Source: Nitrospirota bacterium
Lineage (GTDB): Bacteria; Nitrospirota; Nitrospiria; Nitrospirales; Nitrospiraceae
DNA: 64,000 bases
Assembly (NCBI GenBank): GCA_016219645.1
Contig: JACRLR010000020.1
Location: 1-64,000 of the forward strand
Direction of reading: 5' to 3'
Of the stretch, positions 33,640 through 42,681 are shown one piece after another (the stretch's first letter is position 1; each line of letters starts with the position of its first letter). The notes under the pieces were generated by a model. That model was not told where the DNA came from. It saw only the letters and a program-made list of their open reading frames with translations, and made no database searches. A program made the position numbers and the translations under genes.

Positions 33640-33870
33640 ATGTTTCGCTGTCATGTGTGCGGGAAAACGGAGAGCCGTCAACAACTGGTCAGCGAGGTCT
33701 TCGATATCGAGGGTAAACCCGTGCAGGTTGAGCAGATTCCCGCGATGGTCTGCATTCACTGTGGAGAGCCAGTATTCAGCCGCGAGACAACCGAGCGAGT
33801 TCGGCGCATGGTGCATGGGGAAGCGAAGCCAATCAAGTCGATTCAGATGGACGTGTTTGCCTACCGGTAG
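33640..33870 (+). CDS. YgiT-type zinc-finger antitoxin (MqsA-like)
   Basis: A 76-residue protein with an N-terminal zinc finger: CHVCGK (C4, C7) and MVCIHCGEPVF (C38, C41), the YgiT/MqsA N-domain. The usual C-terminal DNA-binding domain of MqsA is absent, as in many YgiT-only antitoxins. It begins 2 bp after the broken toxin gene and so appears to be an orphan. Confidence 0.82.
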   Translation: MFRCHVCGKTESRQQLVSEVFDIEGKPVQVEQIPAMVCIHCGEPVFSRETTERVRRMVHGEAKPIKSIQMDVFAYR

Positions 33871-33884
33871 TCCTTCTTCCTCTC

Positions 33885-34110
33885 CCGATCAACCTCTCCT
33901 AGGACTGCCTCCAACCTCTAACCCCCAACCTTCTTCCCTCTCCCCCCACTTACCCCTTGCCCCTCACCCCTAACCCCTCACGTCTGCCCCCCTTCCCCGC
34001 TCAACCTCAACCTCTCTTCAGACCTCCCACCTCCAACATTATTCTTTCCCGCTCAACCTTAACCTCAACCTTAACCTCTCTCTATCCGCCTCAACCTTCC
34101 TCCCAGGTAG
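33885..34110. repeat. Pyrimidine-rich mosaic upstream of the exosortase
   Basis: CTCAACCT hexamers and CTCCAAC/CACTTAC heptamers fill the gap before the exosortase gene. Confidence 0.82.
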
Positions 34111-34157
34111 GGCTGCAAACTTCGTCTGTAGGGTTGATCAAGCCTACTTAGTAGGGC

Positions 34158-35813
34158 ATGATCTATGCCACGACCATGGATACAACCACGCGATTGACGC
34201 TATCCGACGGGCCCAGCCGGATGCTGTGGGGTTTGCTCACCACCGGCATCGCTATCGCCCTTCTGGGATACATCTATGCCGACAGCCTCCCCAGATTGTT
34301 CGGCCACTGGATCACCAGCGAAGATTATGGCTATGGGTTATTTGTCCCACCGATCAGCCTGCTCTTAATCTGGCAGGCCCGCCATCGCATCGCTGCAGCC
34401 GGTAGTGGGAACTCATGGTGGGGCATCGTTGTTGTTTTAGCCGGACTCTTACTTTATGTGATTGGTGAGTTCGCCACTTTGTTCGTCCTGCAGCATCTGT
34501 CGCTCTGGATGGTCATTGTCGGGCTGGTCGTTGCACTAATCGGAGTACCCGGGGCAAAGGCGATTGGCTTCCCGGTCGCCTATTTATTGACCAGCATCCC
34601 ATTGCCGGCTTTTTTGTATGCAAGTCTGTCCAGTAAATTACAATTGTGGTCCTCGGCTCTCGGAGTAGGCAGCTTACAGCTTGTCGGGGTGACTGCCTTC
34701 CGTGAAGGCAATGTGATCGATCTGGGGCCAGTTCAACTTCAAGTGGTCGAGGCCTGCAGCGGCATCAGATATTTGTTTCCGCTCACCTCCCTTGCTCTGC
34801 TCTGCGCCTATCTCTTCAAGGATCGGATGTGGAAACGAGTGCTGCTCGTTCTTTCGTCGATTCCGATCTCCGTTCTCGTGAACGGTTTTCGCATCGGGAT
34901 GATCGGCGTGCTAGTCGAATGGTACGGACAGGAGGCATCCGAGGGTTTCTCCCATCTCTTCGAAGGCTGGGTCCTCTTCATGGCAAGCCTAGGTCTCCTG
35001 ATTCTAGAGATGTGGCTCTTAGCCAAAATCGGCCCGAGTCAGGACCGATCCTCCTTTCTCAGCAAATTCACCTGGTCCGATCCCGACCCCAACCTTCCTC
35101 ATCCCACTCAACCTCAGCCTCAACCTTCTTCGTTCCCTCGCTCAACCTCAACCTTAACCTCAACCTTCCCCCCCCCCGCCTACCTCCTCGGCGTCGCTCT
35201 TCTCGTTCCTGTCGCCTTCGCTTCGACATTCATGGTCGAGCGCGAAGAGGTTCCACCGGAGCGAGCCATCTTTGTCGATTTCCCCATGCAGTTCGAAGGA
35301 TGGGCCGGTACATCGAGCACATTAGAAACAAAGTACATCGATGCACTGCGTTTCGACGATTATCTGTTGGCCGACTATCGTTCAGAAGATGGGCATCCAG
35401 TCAATTTGTACGCAGCCTACTATCGATCACAAAGAAAGGGACAATCGGCCCACTCTCCGCAAAGTTGTCTTCCAGGCGGTGGCTGGGAAATCTCCTCATT
35501 AGATACGGTGGATTTATCGGCTGACTCAGGCATGGCTCGATCGCTGCACGTCAATCGGGCCTTGATTCAAAAAGGCGGCCAGAAACAAATCGTGCTGTAC
35601 TGGTTCAAACAGCGTGAGCGGATCATCAGCAATGAATATCTCGTCAAATTATTTTTGTTCTGGGATGGCCTGACGCGAGGGCGGACCGATGGGGCACTTG
35701 TGCGAATCGCCTCAATCGTCGGCCCGGGGGAAACCGAGGATGTTGTGGACGAACGGCTCCGCAAGTTTGTGGCAACGATTGAGCCGGAGTTGCTCAGGTA
35801 TGTCCCAGATTAG
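34158..35813 (+). CDS. Exosortase fused to EpsI domain (XrtD-like)
   Basis: A 551-residue membrane protein. The first 300 residues hold about eight transmembrane helices and the exosortase catalytic residues: C200 in VVEACSGIRYL, R245 in NGFRIGMIGV and H266 in EGFSHLFEGW. Residues from about 345 are an EpsI domain (FPMQFEGWAGTSS ... SPQSCLPGGGWEI). Fusion to EpsI and VPLPPA-type targets suggest the XrtD class. It would cut sorting signals in the inner membrane. A linker of about 30 residues (310-339) is encoded by CTCAACCT repeats. Confidence 0.85.
   Translation: MIYATTMDTTTRLTLSDGPSRMLWGLLTTGIAIALLGYIYADSLPRLFGHWITSEDYGYGLFVPPISLLLIWQARHRIAAAGSGNSWWGIVVVLAGLLLYVIGEFATLFVLQHLSLWMVIVGLVVALIGVPGAKAIGFPVAYLLTSIPLPAFLYASLSSKLQLWSSALGVGSLQLVGVTAFREGNVIDLGPVQLQVVEACSGIRYLFPLTSLALLCAYLFKDRMWKRVLLVLSSIPISVLVNGFRIGMIGVLVEWYGQEASEGFSHLFEGWVLFMASLGLLILEMWLLAKIGPSQDRSSFLSKFTWSDPDPNLPHPTQPQPQPSSFPRSTSTLTSTFPPPAYLLGVALLVPVAFASTFMVEREEVPPERAIFVDFPMQFEGWAGTSSTLETKYIDALRFDDYLLADYRSEDGHPVNLYAAYYRSQRKGQSAHSPQSCLPGGGWEISSLDTVDLSADSGMARSLHVNRALIQKGGQKQIVLYWFKQRERIISNEYLVKLFLFWDGLTRGRTDGALVRIASIVGPGETEDVVDERLRKFVATIEPELLRYVPD
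35088..35175 (+). repeat. CTCAACCT repeats inside the exosortase gene
   Basis: The six-base repeat continues in frame through the gene and encodes the linker between the two domains, with runs such as QPQPQP and STSTLTSTF. The reading frame is kept because the unit length is a multiple of three. Confidence 0.82.
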
Positions 35814-35814
35814 T

Positions 35815-36030
35815 GGTGAGTAGGAAGTAGTGAGTAGTAAGTGAGCAGTGGCAAGTGGGGACGAAGAATGTTGGAGGGTGGAGGCGTTCCAGAAGGTTGA
35901 GCGGAAAGCAACTGGGTAAGGGCGGGATTGAGGCGGAGATGGAGTCAAAAGATTCGGGGCAAAGAGGGTAGTGTTTCTATGTTCTTTGTCCGCCCCTCAA
36001 CCTTAACCTCAACCTCAACCTTCCTTTGAG
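35815..36030. repeat. Purine-rich then pyrimidine-rich repeat pair
   Basis: GYNAGTG units (35815-35860) and GTTGGAG units follow the exosortase stop; CTCAACCTTAACCTCAACCT (35997-36025 region) precedes the next start. The arms are mutually complementary in part. Confidence 0.8.
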
Positions 36031-36039
36031 TCCAAGACC

Positions 36040-37677
36040 ATGGCTAACGAGATCTTCTACAGTTTCATGACGGCGCTGCTCATTTGTATGGCGTTGGTGC
36101 AGCCGTTGCGCCTGCTGGCTGGTCGATTCCACGTCATGATGGACCAACCGGGGGAACGCAAAGTCCACCAGTCTCCTATCCCGAAGGTCGGAGGCATTGC
36201 GTTCGGGGTTGGAGCCTTGGCCAGCATTCTCTGGTGGGCTCCCAAAGACGGGAGCACGATCGCGATCCTTGTTGGCGGGGCAATAATCCTCGGATTCGGC
36301 CTGTGGGACGATCGTGTCAACCTCAACTACCGGATCAAGTTACTCGGGCAGGTTTTGGCCGCCCTTGCGGTCGTGGTCGTTGGAGGAATCAGGTTCGAAA
36401 GCATTCCATTCCTACCGACTGCTGATCTACCTGTGTGGATCGGAATTCCCGTCACTGTGTTCTTCCTTGTGGCAGCTTCGAATGCGGTGAACCTCTCCGA
36501 TGGCCTCGACGGCCTGGCAGGCGGGCTTTCCTTCTTGACCCTTTGCGGGATTGGCTACCTGGCGTACCTCTCCGACAATCAAGCTCTCCTGTTGCTGACG
36601 GTCCCGTTCCTGGGTGGCCTGTTGGGATTCTTGCGCTATAACACCTATCCGGCCAGGATTTTCATGGGAGACAGTGGCAGTCAGTTACTTGGCCTCATCA
36701 TGGGGATACTGGCCATCCTCCTGACCGATTCGACCAGAGGGCCCTATAGCCCGGCCTTGTCTCTTTTCCTATTAGGGCTGCCATTCCTGGATACGCTTGG
36801 CGTGGCAGGACAAAGGCTGGCCGAAGGCCATTCTCCCTTTACCGGAGATCGCAAACATTTCCACCACAAACTGATGACCGCCGGCTTGTCCCACTATGAA
36901 GCAGTCACAGTGATTTATACGATTCAAGCAGGGATGGTGGGGCTGGCTTTCCTGCTTCAATGGCGGTCTGATACGCTGATTGTACCCCTCTATCTCATTC
37001 TCGCCTGCACGGTCCTCGCCCTCTTTATCGCAGCAGGGCAGGGGCTGATTGCGAATCCTATCCCGCAAGCTGTGAGGCTCCGTTCGAACAAGTGGCTTTC
37101 GAACATTCGTAATGGCCCCTGGCTGTCCGACCTGCCGATCAGATTCCTGGCCGTGGTAGTCCCCCTCTTTCTGATTGCCTCGGTCTTTCTTCCTGCCTCC
37201 ATCCCGGATGATGTCAGATACATCTCCATCGCCCTGTTCGCCGCTGTGCTATTCGGCCTGACAGTTCTGCCAAAGCTGGCTCCCTACTTCGTGCGTGGCG
37301 GGCTCTATATAGGCAGCACGTTTCTCTTGTATGCAAGTGATGCCTCCTGGATGCAAGCGGTGGCTCCAATCCCCATGACCTACCATGTCTTGTTCGGCAT
37401 ACTGGCTATTATGGTTTTGCTCTGCATGAGATTCGATCGTCAGAACCGGTTTCAGACGACGCCGCTGGACTATCTGATGGTCTGTCTGGCCGTCATCTTC
37501 CCGTTCCTTCCGGAAGTGAGTACAGACATCTCATCACTCGGTCTCTTTGCCGCCAAGCTGATCGTCTTGTTCCTCTCATTCGAACTGCTGATGCAGGAGT
37601 TCTCAAATCGCATGAGGCAACTAGGACTGGTTTCCCTCTGGGTCCTGCTGGGGCTGGCAGTCCGAGGATGGCTCTAA
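36040..37677 (+). CDS. MraY/WecA-like undecaprenyl-phosphate sugar-phosphate transferase
   Basis: A 545-residue membrane protein. The first 330 residues are a WecA-type transferase: LWDDRVNLNYRIKLLGQ near residue 89, NAVNLSDGLDGLAGG near 148-162, MGDSGSQLLGL and KHFHHKLMTAGLSH near 273. It would start the exopolysaccharide by loading a sugar-1-phosphate onto undecaprenyl phosphate. The remaining 200 residues are further transmembrane helices without a known role, making it longer than usual for WecA. Confidence 0.86.
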   Translation: MANEIFYSFMTALLICMALVQPLRLLAGRFHVMMDQPGERKVHQSPIPKVGGIAFGVGALASILWWAPKDGSTIAILVGGAIILGFGLWDDRVNLNYRIKLLGQVLAALAVVVVGGIRFESIPFLPTADLPVWIGIPVTVFFLVAASNAVNLSDGLDGLAGGLSFLTLCGIGYLAYLSDNQALLLLTVPFLGGLLGFLRYNTYPARIFMGDSGSQLLGLIMGILAILLTDSTRGPYSPALSLFLLGLPFLDTLGVAGQRLAEGHSPFTGDRKHFHHKLMTAGLSHYEAVTVIYTIQAGMVGLAFLLQWRSDTLIVPLYLILACTVLALFIAAGQGLIANPIPQAVRLRSNKWLSNIRNGPWLSDLPIRFLAVVVPLFLIASVFLPASIPDDVRYISIALFAAVLFGLTVLPKLAPYFVRGGLYIGSTFLLYASDASWMQAVAPIPMTYHVLFGILAIMVLLCMRFDRQNRFQTTPLDYLMVCLAVIFPFLPEVSTDISSLGLFAAKLIVLFLSFELLMQEFSNRMRQLGLVSLWVLLGLAVRGWL

Positions 37678-37975
37678 GGCTGGTGAGTAGTAAGTGGCCA
37701 GATGGGAAGTGGTTAGTCGTGAGTGGGGAGTAGCGAGTAGGAAGTAGTAAGTGGTGAGTGGAAAGTAGGAAGTAGGGAATAGGGAGTGGCTAATGGGAAG
37801 TGGTCAGTGGCAAGTCGAAAGGATCTAAGACGGATGGGAAAGGTTCTGAGTTTTGCCCCCTAACTCACCCACTTCCTACTCACTACTGACCACTCACAAC
37901 TTACCCCTTCCAAGTTCGCCACTCCCTACTTACTACTGACCACTCACCACTTACTACTCACCACTTCCTACTTAC
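37678..37975. repeat. Long inverted pair of heptamer repeats
   Basis: A GYNAGTG run (37680-37815) is followed by its complement (CACTTAC types, 37865-37975). This is the clearest heptamer-only hairpin in the window, in the gap between the transferase and the TPR lipoprotein genes. Confidence 0.85.
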
Positions 37976-38020
37976 TACATTTCGCTGGCATGATCCTCGC
38001 TCGGCTGTTACTGTAACCGC

Positions 38021-40402
38021 ATGAAATTTCAGAACATCATTATAATGGTGGTGGTGTTTTCGCTTTTTGCCTGTGGAGGGCCGGAGGAGCGGAAGGCTAC
38101 GTACCTCGCGCGGGCGAAAGAGTTCATTGAAGCAGGCAACTATCCAAAAGCCCGGGTCTCCCTACGTAATGTCCTCAAGATTGATCCGAAGGATGCGAAT
38201 GCCCATTTTCTGTTTGCTCAAGTAGAAGAAAAGGAAAAAAACTGGCGGAACGCCGTCGCTCTGTATCAGGAGGTCGTCTCGATCAATCCTGATCACACCG
38301 GCGCTCAGATCATGTTGGCGAAGTATTACCTTGAAGCCAGACTGACCGAACATGTCGTCTCAGCGGCGGACAAGGTGCTGGCAAAAGATCCTCAGCAGCC
38401 CCAAGCGCAGGCCCTCAAAATTGCGGTGCTGGCTGTGGAGGGAAACCTCTCTGATGCCAGAACCAAAGCCGAGGCTTTGAGGTCGCAATTTCCAACCGAG
38501 CCTGATGTAGCCATCTTACTGGCCACGCTCTACAGCCAGGAGCAGCACTATCGCGACGCGGAGGCGACGCTGCAGCAGGCGCTGGAGGCCCATCCGAAAG
38601 ACATGGATCTCCTGAACAATCTGAATCAGATCCTGATCCAGGCCAAAGATATGGCAGGTGCGGAGAGAGTCGCGCGCCGTATGATTGAAGCGGAACCGAC
38701 CCTATTTGATCACCGGCTCAGGCTGGCCCGGTTCTTCAATGAGCAGGGGGCCCATGACAAGGCAGAGGCAGTATTGCGCGAAGCCATCGCCCTCGATCCG
38801 AATAGCGAGGAACGCCGTCTCCTGTTGGCAGATTTTTTCAGTGGGAGGAAAGATCATCGTGCCGCTGAACAGGCGCTCCTGGAAGCAGCAAATAAATTGT
38901 CCCATTCGACAAAGATCCAATTCGCCCTTGCAGCTCTGTATCTTAAGAGTGGACAGGATGCCAAGGCACGTGAGCTCTATGCTTCAATGGTCAAGGAGCA
39001 CAAGGAGAAGCCACCGGGCCTCGAAGCCAAGGTGAAATTAGCGGAGCTGGATCTTCTTGCAGGCAAACAGGCTGAGGCAGAACGGCAAGTAGCAGAAGTC
39101 TTAAAGGAAAATCCCCGTTCGTCCGACGGGCTGGTGCTCTCAGGCCGGATAGCCCTCGCGAGAAGGAACGGGAAAGAGGCGGTCCAGGCCTTTCGAACCG
39201 TGTTGCATGACCAGCCGGAGCTGGCGACGGTACATTTTCTGCTCGGCCAGGCCTATGTCCTGACCGGGGAGAGCAGTCTGGCGAAAGAAAGTTTCGAGCG
39301 AGCCGTGGCGCTCTATCCCGGACAAATCGATGCGAGGCGGGCACTGGTCGCATTGGAGAGCCAGAGCGGTCAGTACCAGAAGGCCCGTGCCAGACTCGAC
39401 GATTTGTTGAAGCAGCGGCCGGATGATGTGGCAGCGCTCGAGATGTTGATGCGGGTGGATCTCATCACAAAAAATTGGGTGGAAGCAGAGCAGACACTGG
39501 AGCGTCTCCGTACCGCATCGAAGAATAGTGTCGTCGCCATCATGGCTGAGGGACGGTTGCGGCAGGCGCAGGGGCAACTCGACAAGGCTGTCATTGCTTA
39601 TGACCGTGCCGTGACCCTCGCTCCGAACGATCCTGAACCCCTGGTCACTCTGGTGAAGCTTGATGTTGCCCAAGGCCATGCGGATCGCGCGAGGACTCGC
39701 CTCGATGCATTGCTCGCTACGAAGCCGGACCATCCATTCGGCCATGGGCTCCTGGGTGAGGTGCTGGCTCTTACCGGTCATCCGCAGGAAGCCGATATCC
39801 AGTTTCGAGAGGCTACCAGGGTGAACCCCAAATGGCTCACGCCTTGGCTCGATTGGGGAGAATTGTGGATCGGGCAGAAACGGCCGGAGCAGGCCTTGCA
39901 AGTCATTCAGGCAGGCCTGAAGGCCAACCCCGAGAGCGAGGAATTGCAGATGCTTCTGGCATCGGTGTATTCCACGCAAGGCCAAATTGATCAAGCCATC
40001 ACAGCCTATGAGGGAGCCCTGCGACTGAATCCCCGTAACGTGCTGGTGGCGAACAATCTTGCGGTCCTGCTCGTCGATTACAAAGGAGATCCCCAGAGTT
40101 TACAAAAAGCCTTTGCCTTGAGCCGCGACTTCGAGAAGGAGGCGCCACATCCGCTCTTTCTGGATACGTTGGGATGGGTCCAGTTCAAGATGGGGCAACA
40201 GGAAGAGGCCCTTCGTCTCATGAAGGGGGCCGTGGCCAAATTGCCAGAAGCCCCCACGTTGAACTATCATCTTGGCATGGCCTTCTATCAGTCAGGAAAG
40301 ACCGCTGAGGCCAAAGTCTATCTTTCCAAGGCTCTGAAAAGTCCGGAAACCTTTGAAGGGCGTCAGGAAGCGGCGAAAATTTTGGCGCAGCTCAAAGGAT
40401 AG
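38021..40402 (+). CDS. prsT: TPR-repeat lipoprotein of the PEP-CTERM/exosortase system (PrsT-like)
   Basis: A 793-residue protein with a lipoprotein signal: FSLFAC places the lipid-bearing Cys at position 18. The rest is a long array of TPR repeats (for example ARVSLRNVLKIDPKDANAHF and AVALYQEVVSINPDHTGAQI). Proteins of this form accompany exosortases in EPS loci and are thought to act in export or assembly of the polysaccharide in the outer envelope. Confidence 0.86.
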   Translation: MKFQNIIIMVVVFSLFACGGPEERKATYLARAKEFIEAGNYPKARVSLRNVLKIDPKDANAHFLFAQVEEKEKNWRNAVALYQEVVSINPDHTGAQIMLAKYYLEARLTEHVVSAADKVLAKDPQQPQAQALKIAVLAVEGNLSDARTKAEALRSQFPTEPDVAILLATLYSQEQHYRDAEATLQQALEAHPKDMDLLNNLNQILIQAKDMAGAERVARRMIEAEPTLFDHRLRLARFFNEQGAHDKAEAVLREAIALDPNSEERRLLLADFFSGRKDHRAAEQALLEAANKLSHSTKIQFALAALYLKSGQDAKARELYASMVKEHKEKPPGLEAKVKLAELDLLAGKQAEAERQVAEVLKENPRSSDGLVLSGRIALARRNGKEAVQAFRTVLHDQPELATVHFLLGQAYVLTGESSLAKESFERAVALYPGQIDARRALVALESQSGQYQKARARLDDLLKQRPDDVAALEMLMRVDLITKNWVEAEQTLERLRTASKNSVVAIMAEGRLRQAQGQLDKAVIAYDRAVTLAPNDPEPLVTLVKLDVAQGHADRARTRLDALLATKPDHPFGHGLLGEVLALTGHPQEADIQFREATRVNPKWLTPWLDWGELWIGQKRPEQALQVIQAGLKANPESEELQMLLASVYSTQGQIDQAITAYEGALRLNPRNVLVANNLAVLLVDYKGDPQSLQKAFALSRDFEKEAPHPLFLDTLGWVQFKMGQQEEALRLMKGAVAKLPEAPTLNYHLGMAFYQSGKTAEAKVYLSKALKSPETFEGRQEAAKILAQLKG

Positions 40403-40590
40403 TAAGTGGTGAGTAGGGAGTAGTGAGTGGGGGTGAGTGGGGAGGTGAGGGGTAAAACTGGTAAGTGGCGAGTGGTGAGTAGCGAGTAGCAAGTGGGGGT
40501 ACGGGGTGAGTAGGGAGCGTTGGAGGCCTGAGGTTTGAGGTTGGAGGCAGGAAGAAAGGTTGAGGCTGAGGTTAAGGTTAAGTCGGGAAG
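40403..40590 (+). repeat. Purine-rich mosaic after PrsT
   Basis: GYNAGTG units (40403-40500), then GTTTGAG-like and GGTTRA units. The complementary CTCAACCTTAACC run lies inside the start of the next gene (40635-40665). Confidence 0.8.
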
Positions 40591-40614
40591 GCATGAAGAG
40601 GGGATGCAACTGAT

Positions 40615-41241
40615 ATGAGGAAATTCAAATCTTCGCTCAACCTTAACCTTAACCTCAACCTTCCCTGCCTGGCCTTGTTTTTTGCCTTGATGGCAGGTGG
40701 CGGGGTGGCATGTAGTTCCAATGTGATAGGAGCAACTGCGACGACGCCGGCGGTTGATGCCGGCTATCGACTTGGAGCGGAAGATGTCATGTCGATTTCC
40801 GTGTGGAAGGACGAGCAGCTTACCAAGGAAGTCGTCGTACGACCGGACGGGATGGTGTCCTTCCCCCTGGTTGGCGACATACAGGCGGAAGATCGCACGG
40901 TTGAGGAGATTCGTGTCGACATCGTCAAGAGGCTGAATAAATACATCCCCAATCCCAATGTCTCGGTGGCAGTCTTGAAGGTGCTGAGCTACAAGGTCTA
41001 TATCGTCGGCCGAGTCAACAAACCGGGAGAGTACTTGATCGGCCACTATACAGACGTGCTCCAGGCCTTGAGTTTAGCCGGAGGCTTAACACCCTTTGCC
41101 GCAGAGAATGACATTAAGGTGATCCGGCGCGTGAAAGGCCAGCAGCAGGTCTTTCCCTTCAGATATGGTGACGTCCGAAAGGGGCAGGATCTGGATAAGA
41201 ACATTCTATTGCAGCGCGGCGATGTGGTGATGGTCCCCTAG
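40615..41241 (+). CDS. Polysaccharide export lipoprotein, Wza-like
   Basis: A 208-residue protein with a lipobox ending at C33 (GGVAC), a Poly_export domain (YRLGAEDVMSISVWKDEQLT, then VVVRPDGMVSFPLVGDIQ) and a SLBB segment (YKVYIVGRVNKPGEYLIG). It should form the outer-membrane or periplasmic export channel. The signal peptide is odd: residues 8-16 are a Leu-Asn alternation encoded by CTCAACCT-type hexamers, i.e. intergenic repeat captured by the gene. Confidence 0.86.
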   Translation: MRKFKSSLNLNLNLNLPCLALFFALMAGGGVACSSNVIGATATTPAVDAGYRLGAEDVMSISVWKDEQLTKEVVVRPDGMVSFPLVGDIQAEDRTVEEIRVDIVKRLNKYIPNPNVSVAVLKVLSYKVYIVGRVNKPGEYLIGHYTDVLQALSLAGGLTPFAAENDIKVIRRVKGQQQVFPFRYGDVRKGQDLDKNILLQRGDVVMVP

Positions 41242-41450
41242 AGAAAGGTTGAGGTTAAGGTTAAGGTTGAGTGGGGAGGGAAGGAAGAAGGTTAAGGTTA
41301 AGGTTGAGCACGGAGAATTAAGAAGGTTGAGGTGAGCGGGCTCAAGAGAGGTTGAGGTTCAGGTTAAGGTTGAGTGGGGAAGATTTAGGTTAAGGACACA
41401 AGACTTGGTATTTTCTTCACTTAACCTTAACCTCAACCTCAACCTTCTGA
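41242..41450. repeat. GGTTRA and complementary CTCAACC repeats
   Basis: Several GGTTAAGGTTGAGG runs (41246-41390) are followed by ACTTAACCTTAACCTCAACC (41418-41445), the latter inside the next coding sequence. The arms are closely complementary. Confidence 0.82.
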
Positions 41451-42619
41451 GCAGGGCTCTTTGTCTAGCCCTGCTACTCGGAGGAATGCCGCTCTCCCTC
41501 GTTTGGGCTGCTGAGTGGACGGTCCTGCCGTCGATTGGAGTGACCGGCATGTACAACGATAACTTACTTATGACCACGCAGCCGCACGATGCGACCTATG
41601 GGTTCTGGGTGTCACCAGCAGCAGAGCTTACGGGAAAAACAGAAAACCTACGTGTAAGTAGTCAGGCCAAAGTCTCCTTTGCGTCATACTATGGAGGGGA
41701 CCCGTTCAATTTTACCAATTATTTCCTGCCATTATCTGTTCGCTATCAGACCGAGAAGGATCTGCTGGCCTTTACCGGCGGATATATCCGTGACAATACC
41801 CTGTTGGGAGAACTGCTGGACACAGGCTTAGTTGTGCGCTTCACCCAGAGGAACCAATGGACTGCCAATCCGACCTGGACCAGGAAAATCACTGAAAAAC
41901 TGTCGTCGCAAGCAGGTTTTCGGTTCAATGATACCAGCTATGAGGACGCCTCGAATACTGGCCTGCGGGACTATCAACTCTATGGTGGATCAGGCGGGCT
42001 GCTCTATCAAGTGACCGAGAAGGACCAACTCCAGCTATCGGGCACATACATGAATTTTCACACAATAAACTCTCCAACGCCGGTCCGCTCCAGCATTCCA
42101 GGTGTCAACCTGGCCTTGACCCATGCCTTCACAGAAACTCTGACTGGAACGGTATATGGCGGACCCAGTTTTGTCAGTTCGACGGCCAACACTGCCAGTG
42201 GTAACGTAACAGCTCACAATACAGTCTGGCTTTTCGGCGCCAATATCACAAAAAAGTTTGAGCAAACTTCTGTCCAACTTGAAGTGGGGCGGAGTATCGT
42301 ACCGAGCGGAGTGGGTTTGCTGGTTCAAGTAGACCGTGCAGGCATGACAGTTTCCCATAATCTGACCGAAGCTCTGACTGCCTCTTTCAACGGTTTCGCT
42401 AATAAAACCTCAGCCATCTCGTCGCAGGCATCAGCCCAATTCCCTGAGCAACATTTCTTGTCTGCCACGCCTGCGATCACCTGGAAATTTGCCGAGTGGT
42501 GGAAGGTAGAGCTGTCCTATAGCTATCGGTATCGTGAGGTAGACGGGGTCGCAGGCATAAGCACAGGCACAGCCACATCCAATAGCACGATGTTCACGCT
42601 CTCCTACAACTACTGGTAA
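41405..42619 (+). CDS. Outer-membrane beta-barrel protein of the EPS locus
   Basis: A 404-residue protein with a signal peptide ending near LSLVWA|AEW and a body of alternating strands rich in Tyr, Thr and Ser, ending TMFTLSYNYW with a terminal aromatic residue as in outer-membrane barrels. Such proteins are normal members of exosortase EPS loci and probably carry the polysaccharide out. The start is a TTG at 41405, with AAGGA about 9 bases upstream; its signal peptide also begins with a Leu-Asn repeat (SLNLNLNLNLL) from hexamer DNA. Confidence 0.82.
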   Translation: MVFSSLNLNLNLNLLSRALCLALLLGGMPLSLVWAAEWTVLPSIGVTGMYNDNLLMTTQPHDATYGFWVSPAAELTGKTENLRVSSQAKVSFASYYGGDPFNFTNYFLPLSVRYQTEKDLLAFTGGYIRDNTLLGELLDTGLVVRFTQRNQWTANPTWTRKITEKLSSQAGFRFNDTSYEDASNTGLRDYQLYGGSGGLLYQVTEKDQLQLSGTYMNFHTINSPTPVRSSIPGVNLALTHAFTETLTGTVYGGPSFVSSTANTASGNVTAHNTVWLFGANITKKFEQTSVQLEVGRSIVPSGVGLLVQVDRAGMTVSHNLTEALTASFNGFANKTSAISSQASAQFPEQHFLSATPAITWKFAEWWKVELSYSYRYREVDGVAGISTGTATSNSTMFTLSYNYW

Positions 42620-42681
42620 GTCGCGATGCAGTACGTACATTCTAGTACTCAATGATGGTGAAATAGGTTAAGCTTCTGTCG

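Noticed and set aside
39140-39994. 284-residue minus-strand frame inside the TPR lipoprotein gene
   Set aside because: It is antisense to a well-supported gene and has no recognisable domain.
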